A stretch of 64,000 nt of DNA from Pseudomonas syringae (GCF_021605415.1 NZ_WKEQ01000011.1:1-64000), one strand, 5' to 3'; shown: positions 17,901-28,594, counted from the stretch's first letter. Notes: generated by a model from the letters alone, not told the origin. Numbers and translations are program-made.

Positions 17901-18229
17901 ACCAATAGGCCTCGCAGAAAGGTGGCACAGGCGACAGCGCTTTCGGTCGGCCAGTTCACTTTGACGGTGCCACGCGGGTGCTGGATTTCAATGCAGATAC
18001 TCGATGAAGCTGCCTGCGAGTGTCCTCCGGCTAGCGGCAAGGGCACTGGAATGAAAGCAGGTTGCAGCGCCATGGTTTTGTTCGTGAGTACCCTAATCCA
18101 TTTATGGACGAGGTTCGCGTTAAGGCTGTGCTTCTGCGCGACGCTGGCAATCGATGCGCCGGGCTGGGCGCACTCTTGGACAACTTGGGCCTTGAAGGAT
18201 TTTGAATAGGAACGGCGTTGTGACTGCAT
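17897..18229 (-). CDS. tnpA: IS66 TnpA, helix-turn-helix protein
   Basis: This 110-residue first gene of the IS66 operon has an N-terminal helix-turn-helix of the transposase-8 type (RSYSKSFKAQVVQEC, then SIASVAQKHSLNANLVHKWIR). It probably recognises the element ends. The C-terminal 50 residues are variable in the family. The start lies about 50 bases inside the right end of the element. Confidence 0.92.
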   Translation of the reverse strand: MQSQRRSYSKSFKAQVVQECAQPGASIASVAQKHSLNANLVHKWIRVLTNKTMALQPAFIPVPLPLAGGHSQAASSSICIEIQHPRGTVKVNWPTESAVACATFLRGLLV

Positions 18230-18255
18230 GGAAAGACCCGCTTAAAAGGCTAGAA

Positions 18256-18286
18256 ATGGTGTCCACTTAAATTAGGTGGACACCAT
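18256..18286. repeat. 31-bp palindrome at IS66/integrase junction
   Basis: The arms ATGGTGTCCACTTAA (18256-18270) and TTAGGTGGACACCAT (18272-18286) are inverted copies with a single mismatched position around a central A. The 9-mer GTCCACTTA also occurs at the left IS end (15952). The palindrome could be two abutting IS ends or the natural end of this IS66 subgroup. Confidence 0.7.
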
Positions 18287-19235
18287 CGCCTTTGGCGTCG
18301 GGGTCAGGAAGGTGAGTTGGCCGGACGGTTAAACAATGCAGCTCTTTCAGCGCTGCGACTGCTTGGTGGGGAAGAGGGCAGACAAAATCTCGACGCATCT
18401 TCATCTTGGCGGCAGGTGTGGTCCAAATGGATTTCTCAAGGTCAAACTCCTTCCATTCAGCCAAACGGACCATGCCAGGTCGCGATGCTGTCCATACACA
18501 AAGCCAAGCAGCAGTGCGAGCAGTCAGTCTGGCCGGAGTGTTTTTGAGCGCCTGGAGAAATTCACCCAGCTCAGGCTCCAGCAAATGTGGATGTTGCTGA
18601 GTCTTAGGGGCTTGTGCGGCGATGTCACGAAGGCGACTGCCCGGATCGTTTTCAGTCAGGCCCAAGCCGATGGCTCGCCCGAATATCTGATTGATCCAAG
18701 TGCGACACTTTTCCGCCACGTTGTGTGCGTCTCGGGCTTCGATGGATGCTTGGAGTTCCGCGCAGTCGGTACGGGTGATTTCGTCTAGGGGCTTATCTCC
18801 CAGTGCCGGGAGTATGTCTTTGTCGAGGTAGGTACGGATTTTGTTGAGTGTGGAGGGGGCGAGACCCTTTTCCTCTTTTGCCTTCAGCCAGGCATCAGCG
18901 GCAGCTCGAAAGGTTCGGGTCTTGGCTGCATCGATAGCAGCTTTCGCGGATCGCTTTTGTTCAAGGGGATCGGCACCGCTACTCACTACTTTGCGTAGAT
19001 CAGCAGCTTTGTCTCGTGCCAGCGCGCCACTTACTTCCGGGTAGCCCCCGAGCCCCATCCAAGCCCAATTGCCCGCCGGGCGTTTGTAGCGAAGCTGCCA
19101 AGACTTGCCACCATCAGGTTTGACCCTGAAGTAGAGGCCGTTTCCGTCCAGCTCCCGGTATTCCTTTGATTCCGGCTCCAGTCCCGCAAGCGTTGTATCT
19201 GCGAGAGGGCGGCGCTTGATGTCTGCGCGCTTCAT
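18267..19235 (-). pseudogene. C-terminally truncated P4-type tyrosine integrase
   Basis: The product resembles P4-type prophage/island integrases: an N-terminal DUF4102-like arm-binding domain (LADTTLAGLEPESKEYRELDGNG area, YFRVKPDGGKSWQLRY), a core-binding SAM-like domain, and the start of the catalytic domain with the box I arginine in TASRPGMVRL and the MKMRR lysine. The frame then runs into the IS66 end, reading GDGVHLI, and stops after 322 residues. The HxxR motif and the nucleophilic Tyr are missing, and the family is normally about 390-420 residues. It is therefore inactive. The lost C-terminus is not found beyond the IS, implying a deletion next to the element. The ATG at 19235 is used; a longer start at 19274 is possible. 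Confidence 0.85.
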
Positions 19236-19238
19236 CCT

Positions 19239-19310
19239 TGTATCCCAAAGTTCGGTATTTTTCTCAGGATACAAGCAGGGATACAGGGATACAACGGATA
19301 AGGGGATACA
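19239..19310. repeat. GGATACA repeats before integrase gene
   Basis: Four direct copies of GGATACA occur at 19267, 19279, 19287 and 19304, and one inverted copy (TGTATCC) at 19239-19245 beside the integrase start. Short iterated sites between a tRNA attachment site and its integrase gene are typical of arm-type integrase or excisionase binding sites. They may also autoregulate the integrase promoter. Confidence 0.6.
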
Positions 19311-19328
19311 GAGGTAGATAGCCAGACA

Positions 19329-19357
19329 TAAAAAAACCGACCTAAGTGGCCGGTTTC
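19329..19357 (-). terminator. Terminator of tRNA-Leu
   Basis: On the minus strand AACCGGCC pairs with GGTCGGTT around a short ACTTA loop, followed by a run of seven T. It lies 45 bases after the 3' end of tRNA-Leu and before the integrase gene. Confidence 0.8.
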
Positions 19358-19400
19358 TTTGGGTCTGAGAGTCTGGTAGAGACTTTCAGATACTGCTATA

Positions 19401-19485
19401 TGGTGCCCCGAGGGAGACTCGAACTCCCACTCCTTTCGAAAACGGATTTTGAATCCGCCGCGTCTACCAATTCCGCCATCAGGGC
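19401..19485 (-). tRNA. tRNA-Leu (anticodon CAA)
   Basis: The 85-base tRNA has a GCCCTGA acceptor strand pairing with TCGGGGC, an encoded CCA end, the D-loop GGTAGACGC, an anticodon loop TTCAAAA giving CAA (reads UUG), a long variable arm as expected for class II tRNA-Leu, and a T-loop GTTCGAGTC. The integrase fragment begins 166 bases beyond its 3' end and points away, so this gene is the probable chromosomal attachment site of the island. I found no convincing second copy of the tRNA 3' end at the far side. Confidence 0.97.
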
Positions 19486-19593
19486 TCAATGGCGGCGAAG
19501 TATAGAGATGAGATTACCGTTGGTCAATCACGTTTCATGGTCAATTTTCGATATTTCCGCTAGACTTTCCGGCCCTGCTAGACGAACCCCATC

Positions 19594-21788
<2,195 letters not shown>

Positions 21789-21831
21789 GTTTTCTGACCC
21801 CAAGATTCAACATTTGCAACTGGAGTGCTAA

Positions 21832-22167
21832 ATGAGCTTTTTTATCTCTAATGCCATGGCTGACGCCGCTGCACCAGCTGCCGCCCCAATGGGTGGCGGT
21901 TTCGAGTGGATTTTCCTGGTCGGCTTCCTGGTCATCTTCTACCTGATGATCTGGCGTCCACAGGCCAAGCGCGCCAAAGAGCAGAAGAACCTGCTGAGCA
22001 GCCTGCAAAAGGGCGACGAAGTGGTCACCACTGGCGGCATCGCCGGCAAGATCACCAAAGTGGCCGATGACTTCGTGGTTCTGGAAGTGTCCGACACCGT
22101 GGAAATGAAGTTCCAGAAAGGCGCCATCGCCGCCACGCTGCCAAAAGGCACGCTGAAAGCGATTTAA
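21832..22167 (+). CDS. yajC: Sec translocon accessory protein YajC
   Basis: This is a 111-residue single-span membrane protein. After a short N-terminus (ISNAMADAAAPAAAP) comes the membrane segment WIFLVGFLVIFYLMIW and the family motif RPQAKRAKEQKNLL, then a small cytoplasmic domain (GDEVVTTGGIAGKI). It associates with SecDF in the inner membrane during protein export. It lies 44 bases after tgt and 65 before secD. Confidence 0.96.
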   Translation: MSFFISNAMADAAAPAAAPMGGGFEWIFLVGFLVIFYLMIWRPQAKRAKEQKNLLSSLQKGDEVVTTGGIAGKITKVADDFVVLEVSDTVEMKFQKGAIAATLPKGTLKAI

Positions 22168-22191
22168 GGTTCCAACTTCTACTCAATCGAC

Positions 22192-22210
22192 GGGGCGCGC
22201 AAGGCGCCCC
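22192..22210 (+). other. Hairpin between yajC and secD
   Basis: GGGGCGC (22192-22198) pairs with GCGCCCC (22204-22210) around GCAAG. There is no U-tract, so full termination is unlikely. It may stabilise the yajC end of the mRNA or tune secDF expression. Confidence 0.5.
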
Positions 22211-22231
22211 GCGTTCATAACGGGCGGCGTG

Positions 22232-24100
22232 ATGCTGAACAAATACCCTCTGTGGAAATACATTCTGATCCTGGCGGTGCTGGCGATCGGTCTGATTTAT
22301 TCCGCTCCCAATCTATACCCGGATGACCCGGCCATTCAGATCAGCGGCGCCAGCACGGCACTGCAGGTCAATCAGGCCGATCTGGATCGCGTAAGCACCG
22401 CGCTGAAAGAGTCCGGGATCAACGTCAAGGCTGCCACGCTGGCGGACAACGGCAAGGGCGGCCTGATCCGTCTGACCAAGGCTGAAGATCAGTTGCCGGC
22501 AAAAGACGTTGTGCGCAAGGCATTGGGTGATGACTACGTCGTCGCGCTGAACCTGGCACAGACCACCCCGCAATGGCTGCGCAATCTGGGTGCGCACCCG
22601 ATGAAGCTGGGCCTGGACTTGTCCGGTGGTGTGCACTTCCTGCTGGAAGTGGACATGGACAAAGCCCTCGACGCACGCCTGAAAGTCTACGAAGGTGACG
22701 TCAAGAGCCTGCTGCGCAAAGAGAAGTTGCGCTATCGCAGCCTGCCGCAACTGGGCGGTGCCATCCAGCTGGGCTTCGCTGATGAAGGCAGCCGCGAACA
22801 AGCCCGTGCACTGATCCGCAAGAACTTCAACGATTTCGACATTGTTCCGGCCGACCTGAATGGTCAACCGGTGCTGCGTCTGGCGATGACCCCGGCCAAG
22901 CTGGCGGAAATCCGTGAATACTCCATCAAGCAGAACTTGACCACGGTCCGTAACCGCGTCAACGAGCTGGGTGTTGCCGAGCCGATCGTTCAGCGTCAAG
23001 GCGCCAACCGCATCGTGGTTGAGCTGCCGGGCGTGCAAGACACTGCCGAAGCCAAGCGTATTCTCGGCAAGACGGCCAACCTTGAATTCCGTCTGGCGGC
23101 AGAGCCGGGCGCTTCGAAAGCAACGTCCGAGTCGTTCGAATTCCGTGAGGGCAATCGTCCTGCGGCGCAGATCGAGCGTGGCCTGATCATCACCGGTGAC
23201 CAGGTCACCGACGCCAAGGCCGGTTTCGGCGAGCACGGCACGCCTGAAGTGAACATCCGTCTGGATGGTCATGGCGGCGAACTGATGAGCCGCGCAACCC
23301 GCAGCAACGTCGGCCGCAGCATGGCGGTGATCTTCATCGAGCAGCGTCCGGTCACCACTTACGTCAAGCAAGTGGTCAACGGCGTCGAGAAAGACGTGCC
23401 GGTGCAGACGTTCAAGGAAGAAAAGAAAATCATCAGCCTGGCGACCATCCAGTCGCCGCTGGGTGCCCAGTTCCGCATCACCGGCCTGAACGGCCAGGGC
23501 GAATCGTCCGAGCTGGCGCTGTTGCTGCGTGCCGGTGGTCTGGCAGCGCCGATGTACTTTGCTGAAGAGCGCACAATCGGCCCGAGCCTGGGTGCCGACA
23601 ACATCACCAAAGGTATCGATGCATCACTGTGGGGCATGTTGTTCGTCTCGCTGTTCATCATCGCCATCTACCGCTTCTTCGGCATCATCGCCACTGTCGC
23701 TCTGTCGGTGAACATGGTGTTGCTGCTGGCGCTGATGTCGCTGCTGGGTGCAACGCTGACCCTGCCGGGCATCGCCGGTATCGTCTTGACCATGGGTATG
23801 GCGGTCGACGCCAACGTGTTGATCTTCTCGCGGATCCGCGAAGAGATCGCCGCCGGCATGACCGTGCAGCGTGCAATCAACGAAGGCTTCGGCCGGGCAT
23901 TCACCGCGATTCTCGACGCCAACCTGACAACTCTGTTGGTCGGCGGGATTCTCTTCGCCATGGGCACAGGCCCGGTGAAAGGCTTCGCAGTGACCATGTC
24001 CCTCGGGATCTTTACCTCGATGTTCACGGCCATCATGGTGACCCGCGCGATGGTCAACCTGATCTTCGGCGGACGTGACTTCAAGAAGTTGTGGATTTAA
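22232..24100 (+). CDS. secD: Protein translocase subunit SecD
   Basis: SecD uses the proton gradient to help pull exported proteins across the inner membrane. The 622-residue protein has a first membrane segment (YILILAVLAIGLIYSAPNLY), a large periplasmic domain (P1) with GLDLSGGVHFLLEVD, and five C-terminal membrane helices including the conserved GTIGPSLG-like RTIGPSLGAD and GMAVDANVLIFSRIREE blocks. The ATG at 22232 is preferred over the adjacent GTG at 22229. secF follows after 9 bases. Confidence 0.97.
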   Translation: MLNKYPLWKYILILAVLAIGLIYSAPNLYPDDPAIQISGASTALQVNQADLDRVSTALKESGINVKAATLADNGKGGLIRLTKAEDQLPAKDVVRKALGDDYVVALNLAQTTPQWLRNLGAHPMKLGLDLSGGVHFLLEVDMDKALDARLKVYEGDVKSLLRKEKLRYRSLPQLGGAIQLGFADEGSREQARALIRKNFNDFDIVPADLNGQPVLRLAMTPAKLAEIREYSIKQNLTTVRNRVNELGVAEPIVQRQGANRIVVELPGVQDTAEAKRILGKTANLEFRLAAEPGASKATSESFEFREGNRPAAQIERGLIITGDQVTDAKAGFGEHGTPEVNIRLDGHGGELMSRATRSNVGRSMAVIFIEQRPVTTYVKQVVNGVEKDVPVQTFKEEKKIISLATIQSPLGAQFRITGLNGQGESSELALLLRAGGLAAPMYFAEERTIGPSLGADNITKGIDASLWGMLFVSLFIIAIYRFFGIIATVALSVNMVLLLALMSLLGATLTLPGIAGIVLTMGMAVDANVLIFSRIREEIAAGMTVQRAINEGFGRAFTAILDANLTTLLVGGILFAMGTGPVKGFAVTMSLGIFTSMFTAIMVTRAMVNLIFGGRDFKKLWI

Positions 24101-24109
24101 GGGGCTGCC

Positions 24110-25024
24110 ATGTTACGTACAATCAACTTCATGGGCGTTCGCAACGTTGCGTTCGGCGTCACATTGTTCCTGACGGTGTTGGCTCTGTTCAGCGTCGTCA
24201 CCAAGGGCATGAACTGGGGCCTGGACTTCACCGGCGGTACGCTGATCGAGCTGACTTACGAGCGTCCGGCCGACGTCACAAAGGTGCGCGAGCAACTGGC
24301 GACGTCGGGTTACCACGAAGCCGTCGTGCAGAACTTTGGCGCGACTACCGATTTGCTGGTGCGCATGCCGGGTGAAGATCCGCAGCTGGGCCATCAGGTC
24401 GCGGAAGCGCTGCAGAAGGTCGGTGGTGATAACCCGGCGACGGTCAAGCGTGTCGAATTCGTCGGCCCGCAGGTCGGTGAAGAACTGCGCGACCAGGGCG
24501 GCCTCGGCATGCTGCTGGCGCTCGGCGGCATCCTGATCTACCTGGCGTTCCGCTTTCAGTGGAAGTTCGCGGTCGGCGCCATCGTGTCGCTGATCCACGA
24601 CGTGATCGTGACCATCGGTATCCTGTCGTTTTTCCAGATCACCTTCGATCTGACGGTGCTGGCGGCGGTACTGGCGATCATCGGTTATTCGCTGAACGAC
24701 ACCATCGTGGTATTTGACCGGGTTCGTGAAAACTTCCGCGTGCTGCGCAAGGCTTCGCTGATCGAGAACATCAACATCTCGACCACCCAGACCCTGCTGC
24801 GCACCATGGCGACGTCGATCTCGACATTGCTGGCGATTGCGGCGCTGCTGTTCTTCGGCGGCGACAACCTGTTCGGCTTCTCCATTGCCCTGTTCATTGG
24901 TGTTTTGGCGGGTACGTACTCGTCGATCTACATCGCGAACGTGGTGCTGATCTGGCTGAACCTGACCACGGAAGATCTGATTCCGCCGGCCAATACCGAC
25001 AAGGAGATCGACGACCGTCCATAA
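24110..25024 (+). CDS. secF: Protein translocase subunit SecF
   Basis: This is the 304-residue partner of SecD. It has an N-terminal membrane helix, the periplasmic GLDFTGGTLIELTYE motif, and a C-terminal five-helix bundle with YSLNDTIVVFDRVREN and FSIALFIGVLAGTYSSIYIA. SecD and SecF form one complex, and the genes are adjacent on one transcript that ends at the terminator at 25052. Confidence 0.97.
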   Translation: MLRTINFMGVRNVAFGVTLFLTVLALFSVVTKGMNWGLDFTGGTLIELTYERPADVTKVREQLATSGYHEAVVQNFGATTDLLVRMPGEDPQLGHQVAEALQKVGGDNPATVKRVEFVGPQVGEELRDQGGLGMLLALGGILIYLAFRFQWKFAVGAIVSLIHDVIVTIGILSFFQITFDLTVLAAVLAIIGYSLNDTIVVFDRVRENFRVLRKASLIENINISTTQTLLRTMATSISTLLAIAALLFFGGDNLFGFSIALFIGVLAGTYSSIYIANVVLIWLNLTTEDLIPPANTDKEIDDRP

Positions 25025-25051
25025 CGGTCATCGACTTTCCAGTTGTCTGCC

Positions 25052-25086
25052 AAAAAAGGCGCGAGTTGAACTCGCGCCTTTTTTTA
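25052..25086 (+). terminator. Terminator after secF
   Basis: AAGGCGCGAG pairs with CTCGCGCCTT around a tiny TTGAA-type loop, followed by seven T. It is a strong intrinsic terminator closing the queA-secF run. Confidence 0.92.
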
Positions 25087-25146
25087 TGCTCCAAGGCTGG
25101 GAGAAGCGCGGGGCAGCGTCCCGCATGTGATGGTCAGGAGGTTCAT

Positions 25147-25695
25147 GTGAACAAGTCGTTGCTGGTTGGTGCGGTATTGGGTGCTGTCGGTGTGACTGCC
25201 GGGGGTGCTGTTGCCACCTACAGCCTGGTTAAAAGCGGCCCTGAATATGCGCAAGTATTAGCCGTTGACCCGGTCAAGACACAGATCAAGACACCACGTG
25301 AAGTGTGCAAGGATGTAGCGGTAACCCGGCAAGCGCCGGTCAAGGATCAACACCAGATTCTCGGTACCGCGATTGGTGCGGTCGCCGGTGGGTTGCTGGG
25401 TAATCAGGTTGGCGGCGGTAACGGCAAGAAAATTGCCACGGTGGCCGGTGCGGTCGGTGGCGGTTATGCCGGTAACAAGGTGCAGGAAGGTATGCAGAAT
25501 CGCGACACCTACACCACGACTCAAACTCGTTGTAACACTGTGAATGACATCAGCGACAAGATCGTTGGATATGACGTTCGTTATTCGTTGGATGGCAAGG
25601 AAGGCAAGGTGCGGATGGATCGCGATCCGGGTAACCAGATTCCGGTCGACAAGGAAGGCAAGCTGGTGCTGTCGCAGAACGAGCTGAATCAGTGA
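25147..25695 (+). CDS. Glycine-zipper 2TM-domain envelope protein
   Basis: This 182-residue protein starts at GTG 25147 behind AGGAGG. It has an N-terminal hydrophobic segment (SLLVGAVLGAVGVTAGGAVATYSLV) that acts as a signal or anchor. Residues about 75-115 form a glycine zipper (GTAIGAVAGGLLGNQVGGGNG-type, then GAVGGGYAGNKVQ), as in the Rickettsia 17-kDa surface antigen family and similar envelope proteins. The C-terminal part is beta-rich (GYDVRYSLDGKEGKVRMDRDPG). It is monocistronic and the function is unknown. Confidence 0.85.
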   Translation: MNKSLLVGAVLGAVGVTAGGAVATYSLVKSGPEYAQVLAVDPVKTQIKTPREVCKDVAVTRQAPVKDQHQILGTAIGAVAGGLLGNQVGGGNGKKIATVAGAVGGGYAGNKVQEGMQNRDTYTTTQTRCNTVNDISDKIVGYDVRYSLDGKEGKVRMDRDPGNQIPVDKEGKLVLSQNELNQ

Positions 25696-25715
25696 TCGGT
25701 TGATCAGGCTGAAAC

Positions 25716-25745
25716 GAGAAGCACCCTTCGGGGTGCTTTTTTTTG
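25716..25745 (+). terminator. Terminator after glycine-zipper gene
   Basis: GCACCC-TTCG-GGGTGC (25721-25736) is followed by eight T. The stem is nearly the same as that of the facing suhB terminator. Confidence 0.92.
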
Positions 25746-25802
25746 GGTGAGATATCCCCCAGCGGCAGCGCGTACAGGGTCAGGTTTCTATGGTGCAGAC
25801 AT

Positions 25803-25829
25803 AAAAAAAGCACCCCGCAGGGTGCTTTT
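25803..25829 (-). terminator. Terminator of suhB (bidirectional shape)
   Basis: Read on the minus strand, AAAAGCACCC and GGGTGCTTTT pair around a four-base loop and are followed by a T-run. A-runs on the other side make it work in both directions. It lies 15 bases after the suhB stop. Confidence 0.9.
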
Positions 25830-25843
25830 CTGTCGCTGAATGC

Positions 25844-26662
25844 TTAGCGCTTCAGCGAGGCCGGCAGGTGCGGCTGGATCGCCGTCAGGACTGCCTTGAA
25901 GCACTTGGTGTTGCCGGCAACGATGTGGCCTTTTTCAAGGAAGTCGTGACCGCCGGTGAAGTCGCTCACCAGGCCGCCGGCTTCTTGAATCAGCAGGGCG
26001 CCTGCCGCCATGTCCCACTCGGACAGACCCGACTCCCAGAAGGCGTCGAAACGGCCGGCAGCCACGTAAGCCAGATCCAGGCTCGCCGAACCGGCGCGAC
26101 GAATGCCGGCAGTCTGGCCGACCAGTGCGCGGAACATGCCGAGGTAGTTGTCGAGGTTGTCCATCTGGTCGTCACGGAACGGGAAGCCGGTACCCAGCAG
26201 GGCGCCCTCCAGGCTGGTGCGACCGCTGACGCGCAGGCGACGACCGTTCAGTTGAGCGCCGCGACCACGGCTGGCGGTGAATTCTTCCTGGCGCACCGGA
26301 TCCAGAACAACAGCGTGCTCCAGGCGACCACGGTATTTGCAGGCGATGCTGACAGCGAAGTGAGGAATGCCGCGCAGGAAGTTGGTGGTGCCATCCAGCG
26401 GGTCGATGATCCAGAGGTACTCTTCGCCTTCGATGCCGGTGCCGGCGTGCAGGCCGGTCTCTTCACCCTGGATCGAGTGATTCGGGTAAGCCTTGCGCAG
26501 CGCGTCGATGATTTTCTGTTCAGCGGCGCGATCCACCTCGGACACGTAATCCTTGGCGTCTTTTTCGTCGACCTTGATGGTATCCAGGCGCTCGATGGAG
26601 CGGAAGATCAGTTCACTGGCGCTGCGGGCGGCGCGCAGCGCGATATTCAGCATGGGCTGCAT
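25844..26662 (-). CDS. suhB: Inositol-1-monophosphatase / SuhB
   Basis: This 272-residue Mg-dependent phosphatase has the metal-binding motifs of the family: Glu67-Glu68 in GEETG, IIDPLDGTTNF (Asp87, Asp90) and WDMAAGALLIQEAGG near residue 215. In gammaproteobacteria SuhB also binds RNA polymerase and takes part in rRNA transcription antitermination. It is the only minus-strand gene in this core stretch and is divergent from trmJ. Confidence 0.95.
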   Translation of the reverse strand: MQPMLNIALRAARSASELIFRSIERLDTIKVDEKDAKDYVSEVDRAAEQKIIDALRKAYPNHSIQGEETGLHAGTGIEGEEYLWIIDPLDGTTNFLRGIPHFAVSIACKYRGRLEHAVVLDPVRQEEFTASRGRGAQLNGRRLRVSGRTSLEGALLGTGFPFRDDQMDNLDNYLGMFRALVGQTAGIRRAGSASLDLAYVAAGRFDAFWESGLSEWDMAAGALLIQEAGGLVSDFTGGHDFLEKGHIVAGNTKCFKAVLTAIQPHLPASLKR

Positions 26663-26807
26663 GGATGTGTCACCTAAGAGTGTTAAAGAAAGCCGCGCAT
26701 TCTATCAGAACTTTTCTTCAGGTGAAGGTTGCTGTTCGCTTTCATAGCTTAACGGTAGGCTGTTCTGTAATATTTGCCCCCCTTTCCTGTGTCCGGGAGC
26801 GCCTCCC

Positions 26808-27578
26808 TTGCTGCAAAACATTCGTGTGGTCCTGGTCAATACCAGCCACCCCGGCAATATCGGCGGGGCTGCGCGCGCCATGAAGAACATGGGTTTGTCG
26901 CGGCTGGTGCTGGTCGAACCGCGTATCTTCCCGCATCACGAAGCCGACGCTCGCGCCTCGGGTGCCGGGGACATCCTTGAAAACGCGCAAGTCGTCGCCA
27001 CTTTGGAAGATGCCTTGGTCGGCTGCAATCTGGTGCTTGGCACCAGTGCCCGCGACCGTCGTATTCCTTGGCCATTGCTCGATCCTCGCGAATGCGGCAC
27101 CAAAGTCGTCGAGGAAGCCGGGCAAGGCGCGGAAATCGCTTTGGTGTTCGGCCGTGAGGATTCCGGTCTCACTAATGAAGAGCTGCAGCGATGTCACTTT
27201 CATGTGCACATCCCCTCCGATCCCGAGTTCAGCTCGCTGAACCTCGGGGCGGCGGTGCAGGTGTTGAGTTATGAAGTGCGCATGGCCTGGCTGGCCTCGC
27301 AAGGACAGCCAAGCAAGATCGAGAAAGAAGAGGTCGCGTCCACCAAAAGCGCCGAGCTGGCGACGATGGATGAGTTGGAGCGATTCTATGAGCACCTGGA
27401 GCAAACCCTGGTGGCCATCGAATTCCTCGATCCGGAAAAACCACGGCACTTGATGGCGCGCCTGCGCCGGTTGTACGGACGCAGCTCGGTCAGCCGGGCG
27501 GAAATGAATATATTGCGTGGCATCCTCACGGAGACCCAAAAAGCGGCCCGTGGCGAGCTCCTTAAGCGGAAGGATTAA
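26808..27578 (+). CDS. trmJ: tRNA (cytidine/uridine-2'-O-)-methyltransferase TrmJ
   Basis: TrmJ methylates the ribose of position 32 in several tRNAs. The 256-residue SPOUT-fold protein starts with TTG at 26808 ([20 protein letters not shown]) and has the cofactor knot motifs [14 protein letters not shown] and [17 protein letters not shown], plus a C-terminal dimerisation extension. No better ATG lies in frame upstream. It overlaps cysE by one base. The order trmJ-cysE-iscR is typical of Pseudomonas. Confidence 0.95.
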   Translation: MLQNIRVVLVNTSHPGNIGGAARAMKNMGLSRLVLVEPRIFPHHEADARASGAGDILENAQVVATLEDALVGCNLVLGTSARDRRIPWPLLDPRECGTKVVEEAGQGAEIALVFGREDSGLTNEELQRCHFHVHIPSDPEFSSLNLGAAVQVLSYEVRMAWLASQGQPSKIEKEEVASTKSAELATMDELERFYEHLEQTLVAIEFLDPEKPRHLMARLRRLYGRSSVSRAEMNILRGILTETQKAARGELLKRKD

Positions 27579-28357
27579 TGATGTTTGAGCGTTTGCGTGA
27601 AGATATCCAAAGCGTATTCCATCGAGACCCGGCGGCGCGTAACGCTTTTGAAGTCCTGACCTGCTACCCCGGCATGCATGCAATCTGGATTCATCGTCTG
27701 GCCGGTATGCTCTGGCGCAATGATCTGAAATGGCTGGCGCGGCTGGTGTCGAACTTCGGCCGCTGGTTGACCGGAATCGAGATTCACCCGGGTGCCAAAG
27801 TCGGGCGACGGTTCTTCATCGACCACGGCATGGGCATCGTCATTGGCGAGACCGCTGAAATCGGCGACGACGTCACGATTTATCAGGGCGTGACTTTGGG
27901 TGGCACCAGCTGGAACAAAGGCAAGCGCCATCCAACGTTGGGTGACGGCGTGGTGGTGGGGGCAGGCGCGAAAGTGCTCGGGCCGTTTACTGTCGGTGCG
28001 GGTGCCAAAGTCGGTTCCAATGCCGTTGTCACCAAGGAAGTGCCGCCGGGCGCCACGGTTGTCGGCATTCCCGGGCGGATCATCATCAAGTCCGATGAAG
28101 AGCAGGACGCCAAGCGCAAGGCCATGGCCGAGAAGATCGGCTTCGATGCATATGGCGTCAGTGAGGACATGCCTGACCCGGTGGCGCGCGCCATCGGTCA
28201 GTTGCTTGATCACTTGCAGGCCGTGGACGGACGTCTGGAAGGCATGTGCGGCGCGTTGAAGGATCTGGGTAGCAACTACTGTGCGAAAGATCTGCCTGAG
28301 CTGCGCGAAGAAGACTTCGCCTGCGTAAAAGATAAAGATCAAAGCCAGGCCAGCTAA
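27578..28357 (+). CDS. cysE: Serine O-acetyltransferase
   Basis: CysE makes O-acetylserine, the carbon acceptor for cysteine synthesis. The 259-residue protein has the N-terminal helical domain and a left-handed beta helix of hexapeptide repeats with [10 protein letters not shown], the catalytic His region [19 protein letters not shown] and [10 protein letters not shown] second ATG at 27581 is possible. Placement before the isc operon makes sense because cysteine is the sulfur donor for IscS. Confidence 0.95.
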   Translation: MMFERLREDIQSVFHRDPAARNAFEVLTCYPGMHAIWIHRLAGMLWRNDLKWLARLVSNFGRWLTGIEIHPGAKVGRRFFIDHGMGIVIGETAEIGDDVTIYQGVTLGGTSWNKGKRHPTLGDGVVVGAGAKVLGPFTVGAGAKVGSNAVVTKEVPPGATVVGIPGRIIIKSDEEQDAKRKAMAEKIGFDAYGVSEDMPDPVARAIGQLLDHLQAVDGRLEGMCGALKDLGSNYCAKDLPELREEDFACVKDKDQSQAS

Positions 28358-28369
28358 GTCGCAGCGGTT

Positions 28370-28436
28370 TCTTTGCGAGCAGGCTCGCTTGCGCAGAAGA
28401 ATGCGTTCCAATGTGGGGCGAGCCTGCTCGCGAAGA
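28370..28436. repeat. REP doublet between cysE and iscR
   Basis: GCGAGCAGGCTCGC (28375-28388) is followed after a short spacer by GGGGCGAGCCTGCTCGCGAAG (in inverted orientation, up to about 28434). The pair forms the usual pseudomonad REP/REPIN structure with imperfect palindromic heads. Confidence 0.8.
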
Positions 28437-28530
28437 GCGATAACGCGCAATAAGTGGCTGTATGCCGCCAGCGTTTGCTATCATTCGCGCGCTCTTTTGC
28501 GGGTAATCCCGACTAAAGCACTAGGTCTTA

Positions 28531-28562
28531 TAGTTGACTTAAATGCTCGGGAATTGCATACT
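28531..28562 (+). promoter_or_regulatory. isc operon promoter with type 1 IscR site
   Basis: A -35 element TTGACT (28534-28539) is followed at 17 bases by a weak -10 (CATACT, 28557-28562). It is embedded in ATAGTTGAC...GCTCGGGAAT, which resembles the type 1 IscR operator recognised by [2Fe-2S]-IscR. This predicts the usual feedback: holo-IscR represses the operon when Fe-S supply is sufficient. Confidence 0.75.
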
Positions 28563-28594
28563 CCCGCCCATTCCGAACTCCGTGGTAATTGTCC

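Larger units (their letters stand above)
15951..18284 (-). mobile_element. IS66-family insertion sequence
   Basis: The element carries the three canonical IS66 genes in one minus-strand operon (tnpA, tnpB, tnpC). Imperfect terminal repeats are AGTCCACTTA at 15951-15960 and TAGGTGGACA (reverse complement TGTCCACCTA) at 18273-18282, matching at 8 of 10 positions. The exact right boundary is uncertain because this end is embedded in a 31-base palindrome (18256-18286). TTTGGCG occurs just outside both ends (15943-15949 and 18291-18297) but is only 7 bases and is offset relative to the right repeat, so it is not a secure 8-bp target duplication. All three genes look intact. Confidence 0.88.

Noticed and set aside
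15943..18297. TTTGGCG on both sides of the IS66 element as a target-site duplication
   Set aside because: Only 7 bases agree, IS66 makes 8-bp duplications, and the copies are not at the same distance from the terminal repeats.
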